From the NCBI GenBank assembly GCA_965197375.1, contig CBDAMZ010000007.1, forward strand, positions 1-64,000: a stretch of 64,000 nt of DNA, read 5' to 3'. Origin of the DNA: CBDAMZ01 sp965197375. Lineage in GTDB: Bacteria > Acidobacteriota > Vicinamibacteria > Vicinamibacterales > UBA8438. Of this stretch, positions 54,154-63,571 are shown piece by piece (the first letter of the stretch is position 1; each line of letters opens with the position of its first letter). A program made the position numbers and the translations under genes. The notes under the pieces were generated by a model, which saw nothing but the letters and a program-made list of their open reading frames with translations, was not told the DNA's origin and made no database searches.

Positions 54154-55953
54154 GTGAACCCTATCCTGCGCCTGGCTCAATACGCGGTGCCCCACCGCAC
54201 GCGGCTCGCCTGGGCCGTAGTCGCGATGTTGGTGTACGCGGCAGCCTCAGGTGCTTTGGTCTACCTGTTCAAGCCTATTTTCGATGAGGTACTCCCGAAC
54301 CAGGCTCGGTTCGGGATGGTAGCCGTCGCGATTCTGTGTTTCAGCTTTGTTAAAGGACTCAGCTCGTATTTCTCCGTTTATTTAATGACCGACGTTGGTC
54401 AACGTCTCGTGCGCGATGTTCGCAGTGAGTTATTTGGCCACATTCTTGGACAATCAGCCGGCTTCTTTGCCAGGCGGACGACTGGCGCCCTGATGTCGCG
54501 TATTACGAACGACATTAGCCGGATCCAGCAGGTCGTGACCGAAACGCTCGGCGATCTACTGCGAGAATCGATCACGTTACTGGCCTACGCCGCGCTCTTG
54601 TTCTACTACGATGCACGGCTGGCGCTCGTATGCGTCCTCTGCGCGCCACTCGCTATCTACCCGCTAGTCCGGCTGGGCCAGCGCGTCCGGCGCACGGCCC
54701 GACGCAGCCAGGAAGAGCTCGCGCGCCTGTCCCATATCACCGCCGAAGCGTTCTCTGGCCACCGTATCGTCAAGGCGTTTGCGGCTGAGCCGTTTGAGCG
54801 GCGCCGATTTGACCAGGCATCGGAACGACTGTACCGAACTAATATGAAGGTGACGAGTTCTATATCGGCACTGCCGCCGCTGATGGAGTGGTTCGGGGCG
54901 TTAGGGATCGTAGGTGTCTTGTGGTACGGCATCCGGGAGATCGCCAGCAGTGAGTTGACCGCCGGCGAGTTCACCTTATTTGTAGGTGCCCTGCTCATGA
55001 TGTACGGGCCGATCAGGAAGCTGAGTCGTGTGAACGCCAACGTCCAACAGGCCCTTGCCGCGTCCGAGCGGGTGTTCGAGACGCTCGACACACACAGCGA
55101 GGTGGCGGATCGCCAAGGCGCATGCCAGCTGGCGCCGCTACGCGAACGGATCGAATTCCAGGACGTCAGGTTCGCGTACGCCGACGGCGGCGGACCGGAA
55201 GTGCTGCGCGGGGTCTCATTTAAAGTCCGCGCCGGGGGTGTGGTCGCCATTGTTGGGCTAAGCGGCGCAGGCAAAACCACGTTGGTTAATCTCGTGCCCC
55301 GGTTCTACGACATCACCGGTGGGCGCATTCTGATCGACGGGGTCGACATTCGAGATATTACGCTGGCGTCACTGAGGGCCGGCGTCGGTATGGTGTCGCA
55401 GGAAACGGTGCTTTTCGACGACACAATTGCCAACAATATCGCCTACGCAGCGCCAGGAGCCGACGCTGTCATGGTCAAGACGGCCGCGCGAGCGGCGCAC
55501 GCGCACGAGTTTATTACGAGCCTGCCAGAGGGCTATGCAACGATGATCGGGGAACGCGGGCAGCGCCTCTCTGGAGGTCAGCGACAGCGAGTCGCGATCG
55601 CACGAGCATTGCTCAGGAACGCGCCAATTCTTATTCTCGACGAGGCTACGTCGTCGCTTGATGCCGAGTCTGAACGGCTGGTCCAGGACGCTCTGGCGAA
55701 GTTGTTACTCAATCGCACGTCCTTCGTTATTGCTCACAGGCTCTCCACCGTGCGTCGCGCGGATGCGATCATCGTGCTCGACCGTGGCCGCGTCGTTGAG
55801 ATTGGTCAGCACGATGAACTGCTGTCCAGTCCTGGTAGCCTCTATGCGAAGCTGTACTCCCTGCAAATTTTTGGCAGGAGCCTCGACGACACCGGCGGGG
55901 AGGCCGAGCCGACCGGCTGGGCTCGCGATAGCCAAGCCAAGGGGACGCTATAA
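54154..55953 (+). CDS. MsbA-type lipid/polysaccharide ABC exporter (fused TMD-NBD)
   Basis: From GTG 54154 (preceded by GAAGGGGA) this is a 599-aa half-transporter. About six transmembrane helices fill residues 1-310. The ATPase has Walker A VGLSGAGKTT, Q-loop SQETVLF, signature RLSGGQRQRVAIA, Walker B ILILDEATSS and H-loop IAHRLST. GMVSQETVLFDDTIANNIAYA is typical of MsbA. It would flip lipid A core or polyprenyl-linked glycan across the inner membrane as a homodimer. It follows galE by 25 bases and closes the rightward ugd-galE-exporter unit. Confidence 0.92.
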   Translation: MNPILRLAQYAVPHRTRLAWAVVAMLVYAAASGALVYLFKPIFDEVLPNQARFGMVAVAILCFSFVKGLSSYFSVYLMTDVGQRLVRDVRSELFGHILGQSAGFFARRTTGALMSRITNDISRIQQVVTETLGDLLRESITLLAYAALLFYYDARLALVCVLCAPLAIYPLVRLGQRVRRTARRSQEELARLSHITAEAFSGHRIVKAFAAEPFERRRFDQASERLYRTNMKVTSSISALPPLMEWFGALGIVGVLWYGIREIASSELTAGEFTLFVGALLMMYGPIRKLSRVNANVQQALAASERVFETLDTHSEVADRQGACQLAPLRERIEFQDVRFAYADGGGPEVLRGVSFKVRAGGVVAIVGLSGAGKTTLVNLVPRFYDITGGRILIDGVDIRDITLASLRAGVGMVSQETVLFDDTIANNIAYAAPGADAVMVKTAARAAHAHEFITSLPEGYATMIGERGQRLSGGQRQRVAIARALLRNAPILILDEATSSLDAESERLVQDALAKLLLNRTSFVIAHRLSTVRRADAIIVLDRGRVVEIGQHDELLSSPGSLYAKLYSLQIFGRSLDDTGGEAEPTGWARDSQAKGTL

Positions 55954-56015
55954 ATGACTGACGCACCTGCCCCGAGCACGGCTGAGGGGTTGGCACGCGG
56001 TGTTGAAGGTTGATC

Positions 56016-56903
56016 ATGATTAAGTCGATGACCGGTTTCGCCTCGTTGACGCGAGAAGACGAGTTGGCCACTATTGGGGTTACGGCGCGTAGCGTGAATC
56101 ACCGTTACCTCGACATCCAGATTCGAACACCGCAGGCGCTTCTCGCGCTTGAGCACGAGCTGCGAAATCTGGTACAGCAGCGCGTGGCACGCGGACGCGT
56201 GGAACTCGTGGTGACCCTACAGCTGAAGTCGCCACCTACGACCGAGGTCGACATTAATGAGCGCGTAGTCGATGCGCTGGTGAGTGCGGTTAAGGTCGCG
56301 CAAGAGCGTGGATGGGTGGACGGCGGTTTAACAGCCGGCGATCTATTTCGGTTCCCGCAAGTCGTGGCGGTGCGTGAGCAGCCGAGCGATCCCGAAATCG
56401 ACGCGCGCGTGCGCACGGCCGTGAAGCGTGCCGTTGACGAGGCGATCGTCGAGTTGGATCGTATGCGCTTAAAGGAGGGTGAGTTCCTGTGTGCCGACCT
56501 TGAGGGGCGACGCGCCGAGCTCTGTGACCTCGTCGACCGGATTGTGGCTGAGGCAGCTACCGGGCAGGCCACGTTGCGGGAGAAGTTGTCCGCGCGCGTC
56601 GCCGAGCTAGCGAGGGACGGCGCTCTCGAACCGTCCACCATCACGCAGGAGGTGGTCCGTTTCGTGGCGCGATCCGATACAGACGAAGAGGTGACCAGAT
56701 TGCGTGGGCATCTCGCGCACTGGGCGCAGGTAGTTAAAGGGTCGGCTCCGTGCGGGAGGAAGCTCGATTTTCTGTTACAGGAGATGAACCGTGAGACCAA
56801 CACGATCGGAGCCAAGGCCGAAGGGGCCGAAATATCGGAGTTGATTGTGGCAGCGAAAGTGGAGCTGGAGAAACTTCGTGAGCAGACGCAGAACATAGAA
56901 TGA
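56016..56903 (+). CDS. YicC-family endoribonuclease-like protein
   Basis: This 295-aa protein starts MIKSMTGFASLTREDELATIGVTARSVNHRYLDI, the diagnostic YicC N-terminus, and ends with the DUF1732 C-terminal domain (EVVRFVARSDTDEEVTRLRGHL, GRKLDFLLQEMNRETNTIGAKA). The E. coli protein has been reported to be an endoribonuclease acting on small RNA. ATG 56016 is preferred to TTG 56010. It is followed 80 bases later by gmk, a linkage common across bacteria. Confidence 0.94.
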   Translation: MIKSMTGFASLTREDELATIGVTARSVNHRYLDIQIRTPQALLALEHELRNLVQQRVARGRVELVVTLQLKSPPTTEVDINERVVDALVSAVKVAQERGWVDGGLTAGDLFRFPQVVAVREQPSDPEIDARVRTAVKRAVDEAIVELDRMRLKEGEFLCADLEGRRAELCDLVDRIVAEAATGQATLREKLSARVAELARDGALEPSTITQEVVRFVARSDTDEEVTRLRGHLAHWAQVVKGSAPCGRKLDFLLQEMNRETNTIGAKAEGAEISELIVAAKVELEKLREQTQNIE

Positions 56904-56984
56904 GACTCACGCGTGGTTCGTCGGTCGTCAGCGATAACGGGTGACATTGGGCGGATGATGGGCAACGGACGACTGGAGGCGGTG

Positions 56985-57659
56985 ATGCGGCGAGGTCGGC
57001 TCTTTACCGTGTCGGCTCCATCAGGCACGGGAAAGACGACACTCGTCGAGCGGCTCGTCGAGCGCGTGCCTGATCTTGTGATGTCTCGATCGTACACGTC
57101 GCGGCCGCCGCGGCCCGTCGAAGTCGATGGAGTCAACTATAATTTTATCGAGAGGGATCGCTTCGAGCAGATGATCGCAGTTGGCGATTTTCTTGAGTGG
57201 GCAAGCATCTTCGGCCACCTTTATGGTACGAGCCGTGCCGATACTGAGCGTCACCGGAGCGAAGGAAAGGACGTCATGCTTGTCATCGATGTCCAGGGGG
57301 GTAGACGGGTGCGTGAGCAAGGCGTCGAATCGGTCGGCATTTTTGTGCTCCCGCCATCGTTTGCGATTCTTGAGGAGCGCCTACGGCGACGGAGCACACG
57401 CTACAGCACTGAGGCACAACTCCGGCTCCGGCTCGAGACGGCGCGCGAAGAAGTGGCGGTTTGTAGTGGCTACGAGCACGTTGTTGTGAATACCGACGTT
57501 GACGCATGCGTGGATCAGCTTCGCAGTATCGTGCTCGCTGAACGCTCGAAAGCGAGCGTGGTTCGTGAGATAACCGCGGCCATTGCCGAGACGTTTCGTG
57601 CCGGGAGTACTCCGGACTTGGCGTCCAAGAACCACGGGGGCGCTACGTACAAAGGCTGA
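56985..57659 (+). CDS. gmk: Guanylate kinase
   Basis: ATG 56985 has GGAGG five bases upstream and starts MRRGRLFTVSAPSGTGKTTLVERL with the P-loop; the frame is open to GTG 56913, but the extension looks non-coding. The 224-aa enzyme phosphorylates GMP to GDP. YTSRPPRPVEVDGVNYNFI, GDFLEWASIFGHLYGTSRADTE and VMLVIDVQGGRRV are the GMP-binding and lid blocks; RLRRRSTRYSTEAQLRLR supplies the catalytic arginines. coaBC begins 5 bases downstream. The rpoZ gene that usually sits between gmk and coaBC is absent. Confidence 0.96.
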   Translation: MRRGRLFTVSAPSGTGKTTLVERLVERVPDLVMSRSYTSRPPRPVEVDGVNYNFIERDRFEQMIAVGDFLEWASIFGHLYGTSRADTERHRSEGKDVMLVIDVQGGRRVREQGVESVGIFVLPPSFAILEERLRRRSTRYSTEAQLRLRLETAREEVAVCSGYEHVVVNTDVDACVDQLRSIVLAERSKASVVREITAAIAETFRAGSTPDLASKNHGGATYKG

Positions 57660-57663
57660 ACTC

Positions 57664-58881
57664 ATGGGACTAGTGGCACTGGGTGTGAGTGGCGGCGTCG
57701 GGGCTTACAAAGCGGTTGAGGTCGCGCGGGGCCTCCAACGGTGTGGCCATGAGGTCGTCGCTGTTATGACCGATAACGCCAGACGATTCGTCGGCCCGCT
57801 GACGTTTGAGGCAATCACGCGTCGTCGTGTCGTGACCGATCAGTTCACCCCGGGTACAAATGCTGACATTGAGCATATTGCCCTGGCGTCGAACATCAAC
57901 CTGCTCCTGGTCGCACCGGCGACCGCGAACATACTCGGCAAGTTCGCCAACGGCATTGCCGACGATTTCTTGTCGGCCCTCTACCTGGCAACTACGGCGC
58001 CCGTTCTCGTAGCGCCGGCGATGAATAGCAACATGCTTGCCCACGAAGCGGTTCGAGCGAACCTCGAGCGGCTGAGCAAGCGTGGCGTGCGATTTGTACA
58101 ACCTGGCGAGGGATACTTGGCGTGCGGCTGGATCGGCAAAGGGCGCCTGGCAGAGCCGGCCGAGGTTGTGGCGGCCGCGGAGGACGTGCTAACGGCAAAG
58201 GGAAGCCTCGTCGGCCGGTGTGTGCTTGTGACGGCGGGCCCGACCCATGAGGACGTCGACCCCGTGCGCTATCTGGGTAACCGGTCGAGCGGCCGCATGG
58301 GATATGCCGTTGCGGCAGAGGCACTCGCCCGTGGCGCGCGCGTCGTGCTCGTCACTGGTCCGTCGGCTCTCGAGCCGCCGGCTGGGGCCGAGGTCCTGCC
58401 GACTCGGAGTGCCGCTGAGATGCACGAAGCGACACTTGCGCGTGTCGCCGAAGTGGATGTCGTGGTGATGGCGGCGGCCGTGGCCGACTACACGCCGGAA
58501 GGTGGTCGCCGTAGCGCGAAAATTTCGAAGGATGAGGACCGGCTGACGCTCACCCTGCGACGAACTCCTGACATTCTTGCCGAGTTGGGAAGTAAGCGTG
58601 CAGGTCGATCGGCCCCCGTGCTTGTCGGCTTCGCGGCGGAGACGTCAGACGCGGTCGCTCGCGCACGCGCTAAGCTTCAGCAGAAAGGTCTTGACTTCAT
58701 TGTGGCCAACGACCTCTCTCAACCCGGTGCGGGGTTCGAGGTCGACACCAACATTGCCACCATTGTTAGCACAACAGGAAACGAGGAAGTTTCGTTGCGC
58801 TCAAAACGAGAGCTGGCCAGGATCATCCTTGACCGAATCGAACAGCGTCTCCATGCCTCAGCGGCGACGACCGAGCGGTGA
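57664..58881 (+). CDS. coaBC: Bifunctional phosphopantothenoylcysteine decarboxylase/phosphopantothenate-cysteine ligase
   Basis: This 405-aa two-domain enzyme performs two steps of coenzyme A synthesis. The CoaC half starts LVALGVSGGVGAYKAVEVARGL, has the active His in ADIEHIALA and VAPATANILGKFANGIADD, the APAMNSNMLAHEA substrate motif and the catalytic-flap Cys in LACGWIGKGRLAEP. The CoaB half has VLVTAGPTHEDVDPVRYLGNRSSGRMGYAVA, VVVMAAAVADYTPE and the KISK lysines. It is full length and coupled closely to gmk. Confidence 0.96.
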   Translation: MGLVALGVSGGVGAYKAVEVARGLQRCGHEVVAVMTDNARRFVGPLTFEAITRRRVVTDQFTPGTNADIEHIALASNINLLLVAPATANILGKFANGIADDFLSALYLATTAPVLVAPAMNSNMLAHEAVRANLERLSKRGVRFVQPGEGYLACGWIGKGRLAEPAEVVAAAEDVLTAKGSLVGRCVLVTAGPTHEDVDPVRYLGNRSSGRMGYAVAAEALARGARVVLVTGPSALEPPAGAEVLPTRSAAEMHEATLARVAEVDVVVMAAAVADYTPEGGRRSAKISKDEDRLTLTLRRTPDILAELGSKRAGRSAPVLVGFAAETSDAVARARAKLQQKGLDFIVANDLSQPGAGFEVDTNIATIVSTTGNEEVSLRSKRELARIILDRIEQRLHASAATTER

Positions 58882-58910
58882 GAGTGAGTGTCTAGCGCCC
58901 ACGAACCAGC

Positions 58911-59783
58911 ATGAAGGATCGGGATCAGTTAGCCGGGCATCTCGCTTTCTTTGAGGAGCTCGGCGTTCTTGGCATCAGCCGGGATCCAACGTGGCGGACC
59001 CGCCAGGTGTCTCGACCGGGCTTGATGAAGGCCGAAGGGATGGCACAGTTAAAGACGTCCGAACAGGTTCTGCCAGTTGCTGGCCGATCCACTCCGATCC
59101 CGCCGGTGGTTGACGAGGCGTCTGTCCATGGCCCAGGCGACACTGAGGGGCCCCAAGTCCGACGCGAGGCACCTGCCGCAGTCGATGTATCGATGTTCGA
59201 CCATGTGGCCGTGCCAGACGAGGGCACGGCGGCGGAGCGGTTGACACTGGTTCGTCAGGGGCTGGGCGACTGCACGCGTTGTAAGCTTCACAAGCATCGA
59301 ACCACTCTGGTCTACGGCGTTGGTAATCCTGGCGCGGACCTGATGTTCGTTGGTGAGGCACCTGGGCGCGATGAAGACTTGCAAGGGATTCCGTTCGTGG
59401 GCCGGGCAGGACAACTGCTAACGAAGATCATCGAATCGATCGGGCTGAAGCGGGATGACGTTTACATTGCCAACGTGATCAAGTGCCGCCCACCTGACAA
59501 CCGGCACCCGGAACCGGATGAGGTAAGCACTTGCGAACCGTTTCTGTTTGCTCAGATCGATGCGATTAAGCCGCGCGTGGTCGTAGCTCTCGGTGCGTGC
59601 GCCGCGCGCACGCTGCTGCGCATTGAAACAGCGATCTCGAAAGTTCGGGGCCGTGTGTTTGACTATCGGGGCGCCAAGCTAATTGCCACGTTCCACCCGG
59701 CGTTTCTCTTGCGGAGCCCCAACCGAAAGTGCGACGTCTGGGAGGACATGAAGAAAGTTCGCTCCATCCTACAAAACGAGTAG
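58911..59783 (+). CDS. Uracil-DNA glycosylase, family 4 (iron-sulfur type)
   Basis: The catalytic domain (residues about 115-290) has motif A GEAPGRDEDLQGIPFVGRAGQLL and motif B FHPAFLLRSP. Cysteines for the 4Fe-4S cluster are in LGDCTRCKLH, VIKCRPPDN and VSTCEPFLF. It removes uracil from DNA at the start of base-excision repair. The N-terminal 110 residues are a poorly ordered extension (PVAGRSTPIPPVVDEASVHG) beyond the minimal enzyme, as in the long forms fused to SPO1-polymerase-like segments. It lies between coaBC and priA on the same strand. Confidence 0.93.
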   Translation: MKDRDQLAGHLAFFEELGVLGISRDPTWRTRQVSRPGLMKAEGMAQLKTSEQVLPVAGRSTPIPPVVDEASVHGPGDTEGPQVRREAPAAVDVSMFDHVAVPDEGTAAERLTLVRQGLGDCTRCKLHKHRTTLVYGVGNPGADLMFVGEAPGRDEDLQGIPFVGRAGQLLTKIIESIGLKRDDVYIANVIKCRPPDNRHPEPDEVSTCEPFLFAQIDAIKPRVVVALGACAARTLLRIETAISKVRGRVFDYRGAKLIATFHPAFLLRSPNRKCDVWEDMKKVRSILQNE

Positions 59784-59864
59784 CGCGCGAGTGGAAGACG
59801 GCTCAATCGCGCACCGTCCCTGCTGGTGCCAGGCCCCAAGTGCCTGCAACTTGGAAAGGTTCCC

Positions 59865-62114
59865 ATGTCCCGCCTTGTATCTGTCGCGGTGCCGGTACCT
59901 TTGCTACCGCCGCTAACCTACAGCGTGCCTGATCGGTTGAGCCTGCCTGAGCGAGGGAGCCGGGTGCTGGTTCCACTCGGCAACCGTGTTGTTACGGGGT
60001 GTGTTATTGCTCATAACCATCACGAGACCCGCCTAACCAGCGAAAGCAAGGTTAAAGACATCGTCGATTGTCTCGATACGGGAGCCCTAGTGCCGCACGC
60101 TATCGTTGACCTAGCCTTATGGGTGGCCGAGTACTATGCCTGCGGGCCGGGTGAGGCTTTGGCTGCGGCGATGCCCCCTCAGGCTCTGTCCCACCCGGTC
60201 CACGGCAAAGTACCCGGATTCAAAACAGTGCCGGTGGCTCACGTGACGGCACGGGGGCGCGAGGTTTCTGGCGGGACAATTGGCCGCAGGTTGGGTGAGC
60301 GGCAGCGCGAGGCTCTGCTACTGCTGGCCGGTTCACCCATCGGCTTGGACACTGCCGTGCTCGCTCGCCGGGGTGTGGGGGGAGACACGTTGCGACGGCT
60401 CGAGCGACGGGGCCTTATTTCGATCGGGTCTCGTCGTGTCGAGCGGGGTCCGTTTCTGGGCCACGGGGCTGTTACCTCGGACCAGGCCGGCGGAGAATCC
60501 GCCGCGTTGGAGCTGACGCCTGAACAGCGTCTGGCGGTTGGCACGCTTACCCGACTGGCCGACACCCGCCGGTTCCACGTTGCGCTATTGCACGGTGTTA
60601 CCGGAAGCGGTAAGACCGAGGTCTACCTGAGATTGGCCATGGCCGTGTGCGCAGGTGGACGACGCGTCCTTGCGTTGGTTCCAGAAATTGGATTAACGTC
60701 GGCGGTCGCCGCGACGTTCCGACGTGTTTTCGGAAACCGAGTCGCGATCCAACACAGCGGCCTGTCGGACGGTGAACGCCATGACCAGTGGCAACGCATG
60801 CGACGAGGTGAGGTCGATGTGGCGGTCGGCACGCGATCGGCGGTGTTCGCGCCACTTGACAAGCTGGGATTGATCGTCGTCGACGAAGAGCACGACGCCT
60901 CTTACAAGCAAGAGGAAAGCCCACGCTACCACGGACGTGACGTGGCGGTCATGCGCGGCCAGCGGGCAAAGGCGCTCGTCGTCCTCGGTTCAGCCACACC
61001 GTCGATGGAGAGTTTTCATAACGCGAGGACCGGCCGGTACGAGCGTGTGATTATGCGGCAGCGAGTGTTTGACCGTCCACTAGCCTCGGTGCGCATCGTC
61101 AACATGCGGGAAGAGGTTGCCACTGAAGGGCCAGAGGTTGTGCTCAGTGCGGATCTACGCAATGCACTCATGGCCACGCTGGCGAGGCGCCAGCAGGCGC
61201 TGATCCTGTTGAATCGGCGGGGCTTTGCGACCGCGGTTTTTTGCCGTGCTTGTGGCCGGACACTTGAGTGTCCGAATTGCAGCGTTTCACTTACCCTGCA
61301 CCGGGCGGCTGAGCGTGCGCGGTGTCACTATTGCAACTACACGATGGCGCATCCGCGGGCGTGTCTCCACTGTGCGGGGCCCTACTTGGAGGCGGTCGGA
61401 TTCGGTACCGAGCGTATCGAAACTGAAATCGCCGAGCGCTTTCCGACGGCGTCGGTCGCGCGTCTTGACCGAGACACAGTTCGCCGGCGGGGCGCCGTGC
61501 AGACTCTGTTGGCCACCTTCGCGAACGGGGACATCGACGTGCTCGTCGGCACGCAGATGATCGCTAAGGGACACGACTTTCCGAAGGTGACGCTCGTTGG
61601 GGTGATTTCTGCCGACGTCGGGCTTGGCCTCGCCGATTTTCGAGCAGCGGAACGGACGTTTCAGCTCCTGACCCAGGTTGCCGGACGCGCCGGCCGTGGC
61701 GATCAGCGGGGAGAGGCCATCATTCAGTCCTTCTATCCGGAGCACTACAGCGTCAGTTACGCCTGTCGGCAGGACTATGAGCCGTTTTTCGACGAGGAGA
61801 TTCGTTTCCGACGCGGTATGCACTACCCGCCAATCGTCTCGATGGTAAATGTGGTGGTTCGTGGCCGGACGTTTAACGATGCCATGGCTGGCGCAGCCGA
61901 GCTGGCTGGCCTCGTGCGAGCCGAGTGTGGGTTTCGTGTGCTTGGGCCCGCTGCGGCTCCGATTGCCCGTTTACGCGGCCAGCACCGCGCCCAGGTTTTT
62001 TTGAAGGGCCACCAACGGCAGCTGATGCGCAAGGCGTTACAGGCCGCACTGGATGCACGTCCGGAGCTGAAACGGCGTGTGATAATCGATGTTGATCCCC
62101 TGACGGTGCTGTAG
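59865..62114 (+). CDS. priA: Primosomal replication-restart helicase PriA
   Basis: This 749-aa superfamily 2 helicase loads the replisome at stalled forks. The N-terminal 3' DNA-binding domain starts VSVAVPVPLLPPLTYSVPD. Helicase motifs are LLHGVTGSGKTEVYLRL (I), VDEEHDASYKQEE (II, D-E-E-H), VLGSATPSMESF (III), GTQMIAKGHDFPKVTLVGVI (V) and TQVAGRAGRGDQRGEAIIQ (VI). Two zinc pairs appear in CRACGRTLECPNC and CHYCNYTMAHPRACLHC. ATG 59865 is preferred over the GTG-type upstream frame start at 59826. Confidence 0.97.
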   Translation: MSRLVSVAVPVPLLPPLTYSVPDRLSLPERGSRVLVPLGNRVVTGCVIAHNHHETRLTSESKVKDIVDCLDTGALVPHAIVDLALWVAEYYACGPGEALAAAMPPQALSHPVHGKVPGFKTVPVAHVTARGREVSGGTIGRRLGERQREALLLLAGSPIGLDTAVLARRGVGGDTLRRLERRGLISIGSRRVERGPFLGHGAVTSDQAGGESAALELTPEQRLAVGTLTRLADTRRFHVALLHGVTGSGKTEVYLRLAMAVCAGGRRVLALVPEIGLTSAVAATFRRVFGNRVAIQHSGLSDGERHDQWQRMRRGEVDVAVGTRSAVFAPLDKLGLIVVDEEHDASYKQEESPRYHGRDVAVMRGQRAKALVVLGSATPSMESFHNARTGRYERVIMRQRVFDRPLASVRIVNMREEVATEGPEVVLSADLRNALMATLARRQQALILLNRRGFATAVFCRACGRTLECPNCSVSLTLHRAAERARCHYCNYTMAHPRACLHCAGPYLEAVGFGTERIETEIAERFPTASVARLDRDTVRRRGAVQTLLATFANGDIDVLVGTQMIAKGHDFPKVTLVGVISADVGLGLADFRAAERTFQLLTQVAGRAGRGDQRGEAIIQSFYPEHYSVSYACRQDYEPFFDEEIRFRRGMHYPPIVSMVNVVVRGRTFNDAMAGAAELAGLVRAECGFRVLGPAAAPIARLRGQHRAQVFLKGHQRQLMRKALQAALDARPELKRRVIIDVDPLTVL

Positions 62115-62228
62115 GTTCTTGCGTGCGACATCCCGTTGTTTCATAAACGAACCACAGGGACGGGTTTTGGCTAGGCTTGGCCCCGGCTATGAGACCGCGC
62201 GAGGTGAGTGGCGGGAGGTGGGGTTGCG

Positions 62229-63197
62229 CTAGGGTCGGGAGAGAAAGTTGGTTGCCTCGATCGGCGCCGGAGTGAAACAGAGCAAGAAGATGGCAAGTGT
62301 TCCGATCGCCACGATGCGGCGCCTCGGGTCCAGTGGGACCTCGTCGTCTACCGTGCGCGGGTGCCGCGGTCCGAAGGCGACCAGCATGATCACTATCATC
62401 GCTGCCCAGAGGATCCAGCTTAGCGAGAAAGAGGTTAGTCCAATGATGGCCGTCACGCCGCCAAACGTTACGATGGTCGATCTGGAACCGAGCGCGGCGT
62501 ACGAAATGTGCCCGCCGTCGAGTTGGCCGATCGGAAACAGGTTCAGCGCGGTTGCCAACAGTCCGAACCAAGCGGCGAAGCCGACCGGGTGCAGGTTGAT
62601 CGAGTAGCCCGTCGGGGCATCCCCCCAGACTAGCCAGGCGGCGCCCCGGAATAGCAACGGCTCTCCGAGCGTCAAGCCGACGAAATCATCTGGGAGTGGC
62701 ACGAGCCTGGACAGGCTCAATCCTAGGAAAAGGGCTGGGACCACGACGAGAAAGCCGGCGATCGGGCCGGCGGCGCCGATGTCGAAGAGCATCCGCTTCG
62801 TGGGGATTGGCTGATGGATCCTGATGAAGGCGCCGATGGTTCCGGTCGGAACTGGGGCTGGCAGGAAGTAGGGTAGAGAAACGTCGACATGATAGTACCG
62901 GCACGCGAAATAGTGTCCAAGCTCGTGTGCGCCCAGAATAGCCAGGATGGTGAGGCTGTACCATGTGCCTTGTATCCAAGAGATCGGGCCGATGTTGTTA
63001 GCGAAGTCGGCCTGGAAGGCCGCATAGTGAAGGCTTCCCCAGTACGTAGTGCTGGCGCCGGTCGCCAGCAGTAGAAAGCCGTGGACCCAGGGACTGGTGC
63101 GGCGCCGGGGGGCGAGTGGCCGCTGGCCCTTTGATTCAGGTCTGGGCAACCATGGAGGCGGCGGAGGAGACGGACGACCCGGGGGATCTAGGGACAA
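62229..63197 (-). CDS. Site-2 protease family zinc metalloprotease (M50)
   Basis: This 322-aa polytopic membrane protease cleaves substrates inside the membrane. The zinc site is H-E-x2-H in LGAHELGHYFACRYY (about residue 90) with the third ligand in NLFPIGQLDGGHISYAALG (about 228). Several hydrophobic helices surround these. There is no PDZ domain, so it is of the compact class. The N-terminus is proline-rich (PPGRPSPPPPPWLPRP). It is convergent with priA and on the same strand as, and downstream of, the HU gene. Confidence 0.9.
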   Translation of the reverse strand: MSLDPPGRPSPPPPPWLPRPESKGQRPLAPRRRTSPWVHGFLLLATGASTTYWGSLHYAAFQADFANNIGPISWIQGTWYSLTILAILGAHELGHYFACRYYHVDVSLPYFLPAPVPTGTIGAFIRIHQPIPTKRMLFDIGAAGPIAGFLVVVPALFLGLSLSRLVPLPDDFVGLTLGEPLLFRGAAWLVWGDAPTGYSINLHPVGFAAWFGLLATALNLFPIGQLDGGHISYAALGSRSTIVTFGGVTAIIGLTSFSLSWILWAAMIVIMLVAFGPRHPRTVDDEVPLDPRRRIVAIGTLAIFLLCFTPAPIEATNFLSRP

Positions 63198-63214
63198 GAT
63201 GTCGGCTCTGGAGG

Positions 63215-63487
63215 TTATCCACCGATGTTCTGAAGATCCTTGCCCGGCTTGAAGCGGATGGTACGGCCGGGTGGAATCCGAACCTCCTTCCCCGTACGTG
63301 GGTTACGACCGATGCCGCGCTTGCGAGGCTTGACTTGGAAAACGCCGAATCCACGCAACTCGATTCGCTCGCCGCGTTGCATCGACATGCGCATGGCCTC
63401 GAAGACCGCGTCGATAGCCACTTCGGACTTGACCTTGGTGATGGCAGCGGCTTTCGCGATCTCGTTGACGATATCGACCTTAATCAC
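63215..63487 (-). CDS. HU-family DNA-binding protein
   Basis: The 90-aa histone-like protein has VNEIAKAAAITKVKSEVAIDAVFEAM as the dimerisation helices, GERIELRGFGVFQVKPRKRG leading into the DNA-binding arm, and the arm tip IGRNPRTGKEVRIPPGRT (with the conserved R-N-P-x-T-G-x). It coats and bends DNA as a dimer. It is full length and preceded by a good sigma-70 promoter at 63546-63517. Confidence 0.96.
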   Translation of the reverse strand: MIKVDIVNEIAKAAAITKVKSEVAIDAVFEAMRMSMQRGERIELRGFGVFQVKPRKRGIGRNPRTGKEVRIPPGRTIRFKPGKDLQNIGG

Positions 63488-63516
63488 AAGTTGTGAACTC
63501 CCCGTGTTCTTTAAAT

Positions 63517-63546
63517 ATCATAAATACGGTACTTTACAGCTGTCAA
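63517..63546 (-). promoter_or_regulatory. Sigma-70 promoter for the HU gene
   Basis: On the minus strand TTGACA (63546-63541), 18 bases, then TATGAT (63522-63517) lie 30 bases before ATG 63487, in an AT-rich pocket (TTTAAATATCATAAATAC) that contrasts with its surroundings. This is among the best promoter matches in the window. Confidence 0.7.
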
Positions 63547-63571
63547 GGCCGAGTTAACCGATATCTGGCCC

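Noticed and set aside
62115..62228. Inverted repeat CCCGT...ACGGGTTTT between priA and the site-2 protease gene
   Set aside because: The arms are only five bases with a 23-base loop. Too weak to call a terminator, although a convergent gene end is the right place for one.
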